NCBI RefSeq assembly: GCF_016612545.1
Contig: NZ_JAENRY010000056.1
Coordinates: forward strand, 1 to 34,635
Reading direction: 5' to 3'
Source: Streptomyces sp. MBT65
GTDB taxonomy: Bacteria; Actinomycetota; Actinomycetes; Streptomycetales; Streptomycetaceae
DNA: 34,635 nt
Shown: piece after piece, positions 21,462 to 29,771 of the stretch
Layout of the letters: every line of letters starts with the position of its first letter
Position numbering within the stretch: the stretch's first letter is position 1
The notes under the pieces: model-generated
Seen by the model: only the letters and a program-made list of their open reading frames with translations
What the model was told of the DNA's origin: nothing
Databases searched by the model: none
Position numbers and translations under genes: made by a program

Positions 21462-21866
21462 GTGTACCTGATCTACCAGCCCGAGGGCGAGAAGGAACCC
21501 CAGCGGTTCCTCTACAAGCCGCAGAAGCTGATGGCGCCCGAGCGGGAGGCCCTGGAGCGGCGCTCCAAGATGGACTTCGCCGACTTCACCAAGGCCGTCC
21601 TCAACGGCAACGCGCTGGCCCGGCGCTCCCTGCTGTGGGTGATGCTCAAGCGGCAGCACCACACGCTGAAGTTCGAGGACGTCGACTTCGCCTGGGACGA
21701 GCTGAAGCTGGAGTACTCCAAGCAGGAGTACGAGCTGATGCGCGCACAGATGCTCGCCAAGGGCAACGTCGACCCCGAGCAGCTCGTACAGCTCGACGAG
21801 GAGATCGCCACCGCCGTCGACGAGCAGGCCACCGAGGGAAAAGCGCTGCCGCCGATCGCCGTCTGA
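21462..21866 (+). CDS. Tail assembly chaperone, short form (G-like)
   Basis: The 134-residue protein starts at GTG 21462, two bases after the previous stop. It is charged and helical: EPQRFLYKPQKLMAPEREAL, MDFADFTKAVLNGNALARRS and VDFAWDELKLEYSKQEYELM. It sits directly before the tape measure gene, the fixed place of tail assembly chaperones. Near its 3' end lies the slippery heptamer GGGAAAA. Most ribosomes end at 21866 and yield this form, which would coat the tape measure protein during tail assembly. Confidence 0.85.
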   Translation: MYLIYQPEGEKEPQRFLYKPQKLMAPEREALERRSKMDFADFTKAVLNGNALARRSLLWVMLKRQHHTLKFEDVDFAWDELKLEYSKQEYELMRAQMLAKGNVDPEQLVQLDEEIATAVDEQATEGKALPPIAV

Positions 21867-22018
21867 GGAACCTGGGCAACGCCGCCCACCTCCTGGGCGT
21901 GCGGCCCTGGGAGTGGGACCTGATGACCGTCGAGCAGGCCGATCGGATCCTCGACTGGCTGGACGACTACAAACAGCAGCTCGACGACGCCGAGGCCAAG
22001 GCCAAGGCCCGCGGCTGA
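21462..22018 (+). CDS. Tail assembly chaperone, frameshifted long form (GT-like)
   Basis: A -1 ribosomal frameshift at GGGAAAA (21836-21842) lets translation continue from codon AGC at 21842 in the new frame to the stop at 22018. The fusion has about 185 residues. The added part (NLGNAAHLLGVRPWEWDLMT, then VEQADRILDWLDDYKQQLDD) has no start of its own in a plausible place and looks like the T domain that recruits tube protein. The G/GT arrangement before the tape measure is conserved in long-tailed phages. The frequency of the shift cannot be read from sequence. Confidence 0.8.
21836..21842 (+). promoter_or_regulatory. Programmed -1 frameshift site GGGAAAA
   Basis: In the zero frame the site reads G-GGA-AAA, the canonical X-XXY-YYZ heptamer and close to the GGGAAAG of lambda. 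The following GC-rich sequence could form a stimulating structure, but I cannot define one by eye. Confidence 0.8.
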
Positions 22019-22051
22019 GACGACAACTGAACATCGGGGAGGTGATCCGCT

Positions 22052-24310
22052 GTGTCCTCGGACACCTCTCTCGTGTTCAACCTGGTGGCCCGCGACCAGA
22101 CCAGCGAGGAACTCGGCTCGCTGAAGGAGAAGTTCTCCTCGGCCGGTACGGCGATCGGCGCGGCCCTGGGCGTGGGCATGGGGGCCTCGCTCGTCTCGTC
22201 CCTCGACGTCGACGCCGCCAACGACAAGCTGGCCGCACAGCTGGGCGTCGGCCAGGCCGAGGCCACCAAGCTCGCCAAGGTCTCGGCGAACGTCTACAAG
22301 AACGCGTGGGGCGAGTCCACCGAGGACGTCAACGAATCCATCCGCGGCGTGTACCAGAACATCGGTGACACCTCGCAGGCCGAGGGCGGGCTGGAGGGCG
22401 TCACCACGAAGGTGATCGCCCTGCGCGACACGTTCGACCAGGAGTCGGCCGGGATCACCGCGGCCGCCGGACAGATGCTCAAGACCGGGCTGGCGGGCAA
22501 CGTCGACGAGGCGATGGACATCATCACGGTCGGCTTCCAGAAGGGCATCGACAAGTCGGGCGACTTCCTCGACACCCTCAACGAGTACGGCGTGCAGTTC
22601 CACTCGCTGGGCCTGAACGGGCAGATGGCTACCGGCCTGCTCTCCCAGGGCCTCAAGGGCGGCGCACGGGACGCCGACCTCGTCGCCGACTCGCTGAAGG
22701 AATTCAACCTGCGGGCCCGGGACCTGACGAGCACCGCGCCGGCCGGATTCCAGGCCCTGGGCCTGAACGCCAAACAGATGGCGGCCGACGTCGCCGAGGG
22801 CGGCCCCAAGGCCACCGCCGCACTCCAGGCCACCCTCGACGCGCTGCGCAAGTACCCCGACGACTCGAAGAAGGCCTCGGTCGCGGCGGCCATCTTCGGG
22901 ACCCAGAGCGAGGACATGCAAAAGGCCCTGGCGTCCCTCGACCCCGCGCACGCGGTGCAGGCCCTCGGTCAGGTGGGGGGCGCCGCCGACCGGATGGCCA
23001 AGACCGTGGGCGACAACCCCAAGGCCGCGCTGGAGTCCTTCCAGCGCACCGTGACGATGGCGACCACCCAGGCGGCCGGCCACTTCATCGACTTCGCGAT
23101 GAAGAACCAGGCCCTGTTCAAGCCGCTCGCCGGGATCCTCGCCGGCGTCGCCGTGGCCGTCCTCGCGGTGTCCGTCGCGCAGAAGGTGTACGCCACCTAC
23201 ACGGCGATCGCCTCGGCCGCACAGACCGTGTGGAACGCCGAGATCTGGGCCAGCACGGCGGCCCTGCTCGCCAACCCGATGACGTGGATCGTGATCGCGA
23301 TCATCGCCCTGATCGCCGTCATCGTGCTGGTGGCGACCAAGACCCGCTTCTTCCAGGACGCGTGGGCGGCCATGTCGCACTACGTGTCGGTGGCCTGGAA
23401 CTGGGCCGTCGGCATGATCAAGATGGGCTGGGACCTGCTGGTCAAGCTGTTCATGAACTTCACCCTGGTCGGGCTGATCCTCGGCCACTGGGACGCCATC
23501 AAGAACGGCACGGTCGCCGTCTGGCATGCGGTCACCGGCTTCGTCCAGTCGATCCCCGGCATGCTCGTCAGCTTCTTCCTGAACTGGACGCTCCCCGGGC
23601 TGATCATCAACCACTGGACGTCCATCAAGAACGGCACCGTCCGCGTCGCCACCTCCATGGTCAACTGGGTGCGCGGACTGCCCGGGCGCACCATCGACGC
23701 CCTGGCAGGGTTCGGCGGCCGCCTGTCCTCGGCCGGCTCCTCCGCCTTCAACAGCTTCAAGAACGCGGTCGTCAGCCGCGGCACCTCGGCCATCGACTGG
23801 GTACGCGGTATACCCGCCCGCGCCCGCAACGCCCTGGGCAACCTGGGCAGTTACCTCTACAACAGCGGCCGCTCCCTGGTCTCCGGGTTCGTCAACGGCA
23901 TCCGCTCGCTGGCCAGCGCGCCCGCCGACGCCGTGCACAACATGCTCTCCAGGGCACGCAACCTGCTCCCGTTCTCCCCGGCGAAGGAAGGCCCGTTCTC
24001 CGGCAAGGGCTGGACCCTCTACTCGGGGCAGAGCGTGATGACCGCCTTCGCCGAGGGCATCCAGGACCGGGCCTCTCTCGCCCAGGCCGCGCTCGCCGAC
24101 GCAGTCGGCACGACGGCCGCCGGCGGACAGCAGGCCATGACCACCGCGGCGGGGCGCTCGGCGCAGGCCGCCCCGATCATCACCGCCGGCGGCCGCCGTC
24201 CCGAGGTCCGGATCGTCTTCGAGGGCCGCGAGCCGTTCATGGACTGGCTCAAGGAACGCATCCGCATCCAGTACGGCGGAGACGTCGCCAACCTCAACGA
24301 AGGGAGGTGA
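22052..24310 (+). CDS. Tape measure protein
   Basis: The 752-residue protein sets tail length and is the largest alpha-helical tail gene product. GTG 22052 has GGGGAGGTG upstream. It has a helical N-terminus with Gly/Ala patches, membrane-like helices at about 357-378 and 410-428, and Trp-rich repeats. FMNFTLVGLILGHWDAIKNG (about 467-486) recurs as FLNWTLPGLIINHWTSIKNG (about 509-528), 42 residues on. FSPAKEGPFSGKGW near 641-654 is a common tape-measure motif. At the usual 1.5 angstrom per residue the tail would be roughly 110 nm. Confidence 0.9.
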   Translation: MSSDTSLVFNLVARDQTSEELGSLKEKFSSAGTAIGAALGVGMGASLVSSLDVDAANDKLAAQLGVGQAEATKLAKVSANVYKNAWGESTEDVNESIRGVYQNIGDTSQAEGGLEGVTTKVIALRDTFDQESAGITAAAGQMLKTGLAGNVDEAMDIITVGFQKGIDKSGDFLDTLNEYGVQFHSLGLNGQMATGLLSQGLKGGARDADLVADSLKEFNLRARDLTSTAPAGFQALGLNAKQMAADVAEGGPKATAALQATLDALRKYPDDSKKASVAAAIFGTQSEDMQKALASLDPAHAVQALGQVGGAADRMAKTVGDNPKAALESFQRTVTMATTQAAGHFIDFAMKNQALFKPLAGILAGVAVAVLAVSVAQKVYATYTAIASAAQTVWNAEIWASTAALLANPMTWIVIAIIALIAVIVLVATKTRFFQDAWAAMSHYVSVAWNWAVGMIKMGWDLLVKLFMNFTLVGLILGHWDAIKNGTVAVWHAVTGFVQSIPGMLVSFFLNWTLPGLIINHWTSIKNGTVRVATSMVNWVRGLPGRTIDALAGFGGRLSSAGSSAFNSFKNAVVSRGTSAIDWVRGIPARARNALGNLGSYLYNSGRSLVSGFVNGIRSLASAPADAVHNMLSRARNLLPFSPAKEGPFSGKGWTLYSGQSVMTAFAEGIQDRASLAQAALADAVGTTAAGGQQAMTTAAGRSAQAAPIITAGGRRPEVRIVFEGREPFMDWLKERIRIQYGGDVANLNEGR

Positions 24311-24313
24311 CCG

Positions 24314-27300
24314 GTGCCTTCCCTGCCTCCGCCGCTGTGGGCCGACCTCTACCTGAACGGCGCCTGGACGTCGATCACCAACGACGTCTCCACCGAGGCG
24401 GCCGTCACCGTCACCCGCGGCCGCAGCAGCGAGCGGGACTCCGCCGGCCCCGCCCAGGGCAACCTCCCCCTGATCAACACGGGCGCCAAGTACTCCCGCC
24501 GCAACCCCAACAGCACCCTGTTCGGGGACGTGGGACTCAACACCCCCGTCCGCTACGGGGTCACCGCGGGCGCCCCGTGGGTCCTGTGCGAGGGCACCGG
24601 GGTGAGCGGCTCCTACCTGTCCACCCCGTCGTCCGCCGCCCTGAATATCACCGGGGATCTCGAACTGCGCTGGGAGCTCTCGTTCGACGACCCCAACCCC
24701 AACCAGTCCTTCGGGGCCCGCTGGGGTGCCTCCGGCAGCTGGTCGTGGATCGCCGGCCTGAACTCCGGCAGCGGCCGGGACGGGAGGCCGTTCCTGGTGT
24801 GGTCGCCGGACGGCACGACCAACTTCGGCTTCCTGGCCACCGCGCCGATTCCGGCGATGCCAGGGCAGCGGCTCGCCCTGCGCATCGTCCTGGACGTCGA
24901 CAACGGCGCCGGCGGCAACACCCTGTCCTTCTACACCGCCAAGAGCATCGACGCCCCCGAGGAGTACTGGCAGATGCTCGGGACGCCCATCGTCACCGCC
25001 GGCACCACCGCCGTGTTCAACCCGGCCAGTCAGGACTTGTGGGTGGGCCGCGGGCAGGCCGGCGGCTGGAACTGCCTCGACGGGCGCCTGTTCCGCTTCC
25101 GGATGTACAGCGGCTCCACACTCAAGGCCGACCTGGACGCGTCCACTGCGACCGTCGGGGCCGCCTCCTTCACCGACTCCAAGGGACTCACCTGGACCCT
25201 GAACGGCGCGTGCTCGCTGACCAACAAGCAGCGGCTGTTCCACGGCGAGATCCCCTCCTGGAACCCCGCCGTGGACAAGTCCGGCCGTGAGCGGCGGATG
25301 GCCACCACACCGGCCGGCATCATGCAGCGGCTCGGCTCGGGCAACAAGGTGCTGAGGAGCCCGCTGTTCAGGGAAATGACCAACCCGGGCAGGTCGGGCA
25401 TCGTCGCGTACTGGTCGTGCGAGGAGGTCTCCGGTTCCACGGTCGTGTCCTCCGGGCTCGGCCAGGACCCCATGGCGATCTCCGGCACCGGCGTGCCCAG
25501 CTTCGGCACCTACAGCGGCCTCGCCGGATCCGACGCCCTGCCGGACATGGCCACCGCCACGTTCACCGCGAACGTGGCCGCCTACACCGTCACCGGCGCC
25601 ACCGCACTGCGCGCCTGGGTCGCCGTCCCCTCCGGCGGGGTCGGCGCACAGGCCAACCTCCTGCGGCTCACCACCACCGGCACCGCCGCCGTGTGGGAGC
25701 TGCTCCTGGAGACCGATGGCGACCTGACCATCAACGTGAGGGACGGCGGCGGCACCACCCTGCTGGGCACCCGGGTCGACTTCAACACGAACGGCGAGCT
25801 GATCGCCGTCGTGCTGGAAGCCACCCAGGACGGGGCCGACGTCGACTGGACGCTGCGCGTGGAGAACTACACCGGGGCGACCAGCGTCAACGACACGATC
25901 CCGGGCGCCTCCGCATCGGGCACGATCTCCTCGAGGACCTTCGGTCGAGTCACCCGGATCGTGGCCGCCGCCGGCGGCGCGCTGACCGGGGTGGCGCTGG
26001 GGCACATCACCCTCGCCAGTGACCTGGCCGCCTACTCCCAGACCGCCAACGCGGCCCTGGGCTGGCGCGGCGAGGGTGCCCGCGCCCGCTTCAACCGGCT
26101 GTGCCGCGAGCAGAACGTGGCAGGCGCGGCCGGCATCGACACGACCACCCAGCCCTACATGGGCGCCCAGAAGAGCGGCAAGTTCCTCGACCTGCTGCGG
26201 GAGGTGGAGACCACCGACGGCGGGATCCTCACCGAACGCCCCGACGGCCTGGGCCTCGCCTACCGGGGCGCCTCCACCATGTGGGGCCAACAGCCCGCCC
26301 TCGTCCTCGACTGGACCGCCGGCCTGATCGACGCCATCACCCCCAAGGACGACGACAAGCAGGCCTTCAACGAGTGGACCGTCCGGCGCATCGACGGGAG
26401 CGAGTACACCTTCACCCTGGACACCGGCGTCAACTCGGTGGCGGACATCGGCCTGTACGACACCTCGACGGACGTGTCCGTGTACTCCGACACCGCGCTG
26501 CCCTCGCAGGCCTACCGGCGCGTGCAGCTCGCCACCGTCGACGAGATGCGCTACCCGCTGGTCTCACTGTCCCTGGCCAACCCGCGGGTCTACGCGATGA
26601 TCGACAAGATCTACGCGGTCGACGTCGGCGACCTGATCCGCATCGCGAACCTCCCCGCCGACTACGGGGCCGGATACGTCGATCTGATCGTCGTGGGCAT
26701 CCAGGACGCCGAGGGACCGCAGGACTGGTCCCGCGGCTTCGTGTGCGTGCCCGGGGAGCCGTGGAACGCCCGCACCACCGCCCGGGCGACTGTGGTGTAC
26801 GAGGACTTCGAGGACACCACCTACGCGGTCACGATCACCAACGGCGGCACGCTGCCCTGGACGAGGACCGGCGTGCACTTCAACACCGGCGCCTGGTCGC
26901 TGCGGTCCGGGGCGATCAGCAACAACCAGACGAGCGTGGCCACCGTCACCGTCCCGGCCGGCGCCGTGTCGCTGACGTTCTGGTACCGGACCTCGTCCGA
27001 AGCATCAGGCCCCGGATTCCTCGGCGACCGGCTCACGGTCACCGTCGACGGCGTCCAGGTCCTCCTCGCCCAGGGCGAGACCGACTGGACACCGCTCACC
27101 GTGGGCGTCACCGGCAAGGCGGCCGTCGCCTTCACCTACACGAAGGACAACTCGTCCGCGTCCGGCGAGGACGCCGTCAACATCGACGACCTGCTCTTCG
27201 TCCTCACTCCGGCCCTGGACGCCGTGGCCCGCGCGGACACCGGCGGATGCCACCTGACGGCGGACCTCACCACCACACAGACCTCACTCTCCGTCCTGAC

Positions 27301-27511
27301 CACGGGAGTGTGCCCCTGGGTCCCGTTCGCCCTTTACCCGACCGACTTCCCCTTCGACATCGAGGTGGGAGGCGAGGTCATGCGGGTCATCTACTGCACC
27401 GGCACGACCCTCACCCAGACCCTCACGGTCATCCGCAGCACCAACGGCGTCGTCAAGACCCACAGCACGGGCGACGGCGTAGCCCTGGCCCATCCCAGCT
27501 ACGCCGCATAG
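24314..27511 (+). CDS. Large tail-tip/receptor-binding protein with lectin-like modules
   Basis: The 1065-residue protein follows the tape measure by 3 bp, with GGGAGGTGA before GTG 24314. The N-terminal part (about 1-85) is tail-like. Residues about 88-275 form a LamG/concanavalin-like beta-sandwich (ending LDGRLFRFRMYSG). A second spans about 364-570 (starting IVAYWSCEE). Residues about 580-820 look like the tail-tip ring core (FLDLLREVETTDGGILTERP). A third sandwich spans about 829-965 (VYEDFEDTTYAV, LTFWYRTSSEAS, VNIDDLLFVL). A Cys-containing tail ends the protein. It probably combines baseplate and glycan-binding roles. Confidence 0.75.
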   Translation: MPSLPPPLWADLYLNGAWTSITNDVSTEAAVTVTRGRSSERDSAGPAQGNLPLINTGAKYSRRNPNSTLFGDVGLNTPVRYGVTAGAPWVLCEGTGVSGSYLSTPSSAALNITGDLELRWELSFDDPNPNQSFGARWGASGSWSWIAGLNSGSGRDGRPFLVWSPDGTTNFGFLATAPIPAMPGQRLALRIVLDVDNGAGGNTLSFYTAKSIDAPEEYWQMLGTPIVTAGTTAVFNPASQDLWVGRGQAGGWNCLDGRLFRFRMYSGSTLKADLDASTATVGAASFTDSKGLTWTLNGACSLTNKQRLFHGEIPSWNPAVDKSGRERRMATTPAGIMQRLGSGNKVLRSPLFREMTNPGRSGIVAYWSCEEVSGSTVVSSGLGQDPMAISGTGVPSFGTYSGLAGSDALPDMATATFTANVAAYTVTGATALRAWVAVPSGGVGAQANLLRLTTTGTAAVWELLLETDGDLTINVRDGGGTTLLGTRVDFNTNGELIAVVLEATQDGADVDWTLRVENYTGATSVNDTIPGASASGTISSRTFGRVTRIVAAAGGALTGVALGHITLASDLAAYSQTANAALGWRGEGARARFNRLCREQNVAGAAGIDTTTQPYMGAQKSGKFLDLLREVETTDGGILTERPDGLGLAYRGASTMWGQQPALVLDWTAGLIDAITPKDDDKQAFNEWTVRRIDGSEYTFTLDTGVNSVADIGLYDTSTDVSVYSDTALPSQAYRRVQLATVDEMRYPLVSLSLANPRVYAMIDKIYAVDVGDLIRIANLPADYGAGYVDLIVVGIQDAEGPQDWSRGFVCVPGEPWNARTTARATVVYEDFEDTTYAVTITNGGTLPWTRTGVHFNTGAWSLRSGAISNNQTSVATVTVPAGAVSLTFWYRTSSEASGPGFLGDRLTVTVDGVQVLLAQGETDWTPLTVGVTGKAAVAFTYTKDNSSASGEDAVNIDDLLFVLTPALDAVARADTGGCHLTADLTTTQTSLSVLTTGVCPWVPFALYPTDFPFDIEVGGEVMRVIYCTGTTLTQTLTVIRSTNGVVKTHSTGDGVALAHPSYAA

Positions 27512-27520
27512 GAGGCACCA

Positions 27521-28024
27521 ATGGCCTGGTACGCCGGGATGAGGATCACCGCCGACCGGCTCAAATACTCAAGCCGCTTCGTCGTCGCGAACGCGGCCCT
27601 GACCGCGAACAGCAGCAACATCACCTCCACCACCGAGGTCACGATCGTCACCACGCCCAGCGCGGTCTTCGAGGTCGGCAGGGCCTACCGGTTCGAGTTC
27701 AGCGGCCTCGCCCAGCACGGCACCGTGTCGATCTACGACCTGCTCTACCTGCGGTTTCGGCGTGGCTCCGGGGCGCTTATCCGCAACGTGCAGGACGTCG
27801 TGGTCGCCAACCGCGCCACGGCCAGCCGCAACACAGCGGTCAGCGTGGCCACCATCGCCACTCCCGCCGCCGCGATCACCGACACCGTCTACCTGACCGC
27901 GTCCTGGGACACCGGCAGTACGGCGACGTTCATGATGGCCGGCACCGCCGGAACCCCCGGACTGCTGACCGTGTGGGACATCGGCGAGGCCGCCGACTAC
28001 CCCGGCATCGCGACGTTCTCCTGA
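27521..28024 (+). CDS. Minor tail protein
   Basis: The 167-residue product has AGGAGG before ATG 27521, 9 bp after the large tail gene. It begins MAWYAGMRITADRL, a start seen in many actinophage minor tail proteins. It is rich in Thr/Val/Ala strands (TANSSNITSTTEVTIVTTPS, RAYRFEFSGLAQHG, DTVYLTASWDTGSTATFMMA) typical of a beta-sandwich fibre or knob domain. It is the last structural gene; a terminator follows. It could be the adhesion tip or a stabiliser of the large tail protein. Confidence 0.7.
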   Translation: MAWYAGMRITADRLKYSSRFVVANAALTANSSNITSTTEVTIVTTPSAVFEVGRAYRFEFSGLAQHGTVSIYDLLYLRFRRGSGALIRNVQDVVVANRATASRNTAVSVATIATPAAAITDTVYLTASWDTGSTATFMMAGTAGTPGLLTVWDIGEAADYPGIATFS

Positions 28025-28046
28025 CCCCGCATCCCCGCCACCCGCC

Positions 28047-28076
28047 AGCCCCGAGCCCATCGGCCCGGGGCTTTCT
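28047..28076 (+). terminator. Intrinsic terminator after tail genes
   Basis: AGCCCCG (28047-28053) pairs with CGGGGCT (28066-28072). An inner GCC/GGC extends the stem, and TTTCTC follows. It separates the tail operon from the lysis cassette. Confidence 0.7.
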
Positions 28077-28092
28077 CACGTCTGGAGCACCC

Positions 28093-28908
28093 ATGGCCAC
28101 ACCTATGACCCCCGCTCAGTGGCGGGCCGCCCTCAAGGCCGAGGGCGTGAAGGTCACCGAGTACGACGGCTGGACCACCAGAGGACGCGACGCCGCCACG
28201 GGCAAGCCCTTCGGCCCCGTCCACGGCGTCCTCAACCACCACACCGTCGCCACGAACAGCCTGAAGTCCATCGCCGTCGACGGCCGCCCGGACCTGCCCG
28301 CACCGCTCGCGCACTCCCACCTCGCCAAGACCGGCACGGTCACGCTCGTCTCCTGCCACCGCGCCAACCATGCGGGCCTGGCCGCGGCGAACGTCATTGA
28401 CGCGATCATCGCGGAGCGAAAGCTGCCCAAGCAGAACAAGGCGACCACCGTCGACGGCAACGACTGCCTCTACGGCATCGAGGTCGAGAACCTCGGCGAC
28501 CAGAAGGACGCCTACACCCGCGCCCAGTACGACGCCCTGGTCCGCTACAACGCGGCGATCTGCCGCCACCACGACTGGGGCGCCGGATCGGTCGCCGGGC
28601 ACCTGGAGACCTCGGTCGAGGGCAAGGTCGACCCCCGCGGCCCCGTCGAGGGCTACGGCACGCGCGGCAAGTTCTCTCTCACCATGGCGCAGCTGCGGAC
28701 CGATGTCGACGAGCGGCTCAAGCACCCGGCGTCATGGTCGCCCGGCACGGCCACCGCGTACACGGTCGTCAAGGGCGACACCCTCTGGTCGATCGCGGCC
28801 AGCAAACTCGGCGACGGCAACCGATGGAAGGAGATCGCCGACCTCAACGGCCTCAAGGACGCCGACGCGATCACGCCCGGCCAGAAGCTCAAGCTCCCTG
28901 CGAAGTGA
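28093..28908 (+). CDS. Endolysin: N-acetylmuramoyl-L-alanine amidase with LysM domain
   Basis: The 271-residue enzyme cleaves the lactyl-peptide bond of peptidoglycan to release progeny. Residues about 28-185 are an Amidase_2 (PGRP-type) domain. GVLNHHTVA (His49/His50) gives the first zinc ligand, GIEVENLG the conserved Glu region, and AGHLETSVEGKVDPRG the second His (170) and the KVDPR zinc/catalytic end. A LysM cell-wall-binding domain follows (about 222-269: TAYTVVKGDTLWSIAASKLG, ending ITPGQKLKLP). No signal peptide is present, so export depends on the holin genes downstream. Confidence 0.93.
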   Translation: MATPMTPAQWRAALKAEGVKVTEYDGWTTRGRDAATGKPFGPVHGVLNHHTVATNSLKSIAVDGRPDLPAPLAHSHLAKTGTVTLVSCHRANHAGLAAANVIDAIIAERKLPKQNKATTVDGNDCLYGIEVENLGDQKDAYTRAQYDALVRYNAAICRHHDWGAGSVAGHLETSVEGKVDPRGPVEGYGTRGKFSLTMAQLRTDVDERLKHPASWSPGTATAYTVVKGDTLWSIAASKLGDGNRWKEIADLNGLKDADAITPGQKLKLPAK

Positions 28909-28916
28909 GGACACCC

Positions 28917-29102
28917 ATGAAGATCTCCAGCATCGCCAAGTCCATCGTCGCCGGACTCGCGGCCGGCGCCACCGCGGCGGTCACCGCCGTCCAAGACGGC
29001 AACCTCACCACCGGGGAGGGCGTCACCATCGTGCTCGCCGTCCTCGGCGCCTGGGGCATCACCTACGCGGTGCCCAACCGCCCCACAGCGAGCCGGCAGT
29101 GA
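28917..29102 (+). CDS. Putative holin
   Basis: The 61-residue membrane protein starts 8 bases after the endolysin stop. It has an Ala/Gly-rich helix (SIVAGLAAGATAAVTAV), a polar turn with TTGEG, and a second hydrophobic helix (VTIVLAVLGAWGITYAV), and ends with PNRPTASRQ. Two helices with both ends on the same side suit a class II holin. The pattern (TTGEGVT...GAWGITYAVPN) is frequent beside Streptomyces phage endolysins. It overlaps the next gene by GTGA. Confidence 0.75.
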   Translation: MKISSIAKSIVAGLAAGATAAVTAVQDGNLTTGEGVTIVLAVLGAWGITYAVPNRPTASRQ

Positions 29103-29389
29103 CCGTCCCCGAGGCCTCGGCCACCGTCGCCGTAGAACTGGAGCGGCTCCGCGGCACGGTGTCGACCGGCTTCGCCGAGGTCAAGGGTTCACTGTCCGTC
29201 CTCGTCGAGCGGTCCGACCGCAACGAACGGGACCTTCAACAGCTCCGCGCGGACACCGAGAAAGACCTCGGCGAGTTGCGCGCCGACGTCGAGTCCCTGA
29301 AGCGGGCCCGATGGCCGCTCGCCGCGATCGGCGCGCTGACCGGAATTGTCGGCGCGGCCGCCGGCGTCATGGCACTACTCGCCCGCTGA
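29099..29389 (+). CDS. XhlA-like coiled-coil membrane protein (holin partner)
   Basis: The 96-residue product starts at GTG 29099 by overlap with the holin gene. Residues about 8-70 form a coiled coil (AVELERLRGTVSTGFAEVKG, then LVERSDRNERDLQQLRADTE). One C-terminal membrane helix follows (PLAAIGALTGIVGAAAGVMA). This coiled-coil plus tail-anchor plan is that of hemolysin XhlA-type lysis proteins, which work with a holin. It is the last gene before the strong terminator at 29397. Confidence 0.72.
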   Translation: MTVPEASATVAVELERLRGTVSTGFAEVKGSLSVLVERSDRNERDLQQLRADTEKDLGELRADVESLKRARWPLAAIGALTGIVGAAAGVMALLAR

Positions 29390-29396
29390 ACCACGA

Positions 29397-29435
29397 TGCC
29401 CCCTGCACGGCCCACCACGGGCCGTGCAGGGGGCA
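29397..29435. terminator. Bidirectional terminator, perfect 17-bp stem
   Basis: TGCCCCCTGCACGGCCC (29397-29413) is perfectly complementary to 29419-29435, with a 5-base loop. It lies between the rightward lysis operon (stop 29389) and the leftward cargo operon (stop 29448), so one structure can end both transcripts. Confidence 0.88.
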
Positions 29436-29447
29436 TTCCGCGTGCGC

Positions 29448-29768
29448 TCAGCCGTCGAGCGGCTCCGCGCCGTGGGCCTGAGCGATGGCGTCGATACGGC
29501 GCGCGAGGTCGAAGTCCGCCTCGGTCAGTTTGTGTCCGGCGTCGTGGGTGGTGATCCCAAACCGAACCTTCCCCCACCGCAGATCGATGTCCGCGTGGTG
29601 GCTGATGAGCCGTTCGACGTCGGCGACGTGCACGATCATCGCTACGCCGCCGTGATAGCGGATGCCGTACGCGCGGGTGATCTCGTCTCCCTCGCGGCGC
29701 CACCCTGGCACGCTTTCCAGCGCGATCACGATCTCATCCTCGGTCAGCGGCACCGGTGCGTCTGTCAC
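29448..29768 (-). CDS. Pterin-4a-carbinolamine dehydratase
   Basis: The 106-residue enzyme family (PCD/DCoH) removes water from 4a-hydroxytetrahydropterin and so recycles the pterin cofactor of aromatic amino acid hydroxylases. Signatures are VPGWRREGDEITRAYGIRY, the active-site HHADIDLRWGKVRFGITTHD (His57, His58, His75) and LTEADFDLARRIDAIA. Length is normal. GTG 29768 follows the regulator stop by 3 bp, with GGAGAG upstream, so the two are co-transcribed. No hydroxylase or pterin gene is nearby, so it would serve a host enzyme or act like DCoH as a protein partner. It is unusual phage cargo. Confidence 0.88.
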   Translation of the reverse strand: MTDAPVPLTEDEIVIALESVPGWRREGDEITRAYGIRYHGGVAMIVHVADVERLISHHADIDLRWGKVRFGITTHDAGHKLTEADFDLARRIDAIAQAHGAEPLDG

Positions 29769-29771
29769 GCG

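Noticed and set aside
21512..26290. 1592-residue open frame on the minus strand
   Set aside because: It runs antisense to the chaperone, tape measure and tail-tip genes. Its low-complexity Gly/His/Asp/Val-rich sequence is the usual by-product of high-GC codons on the other strand.
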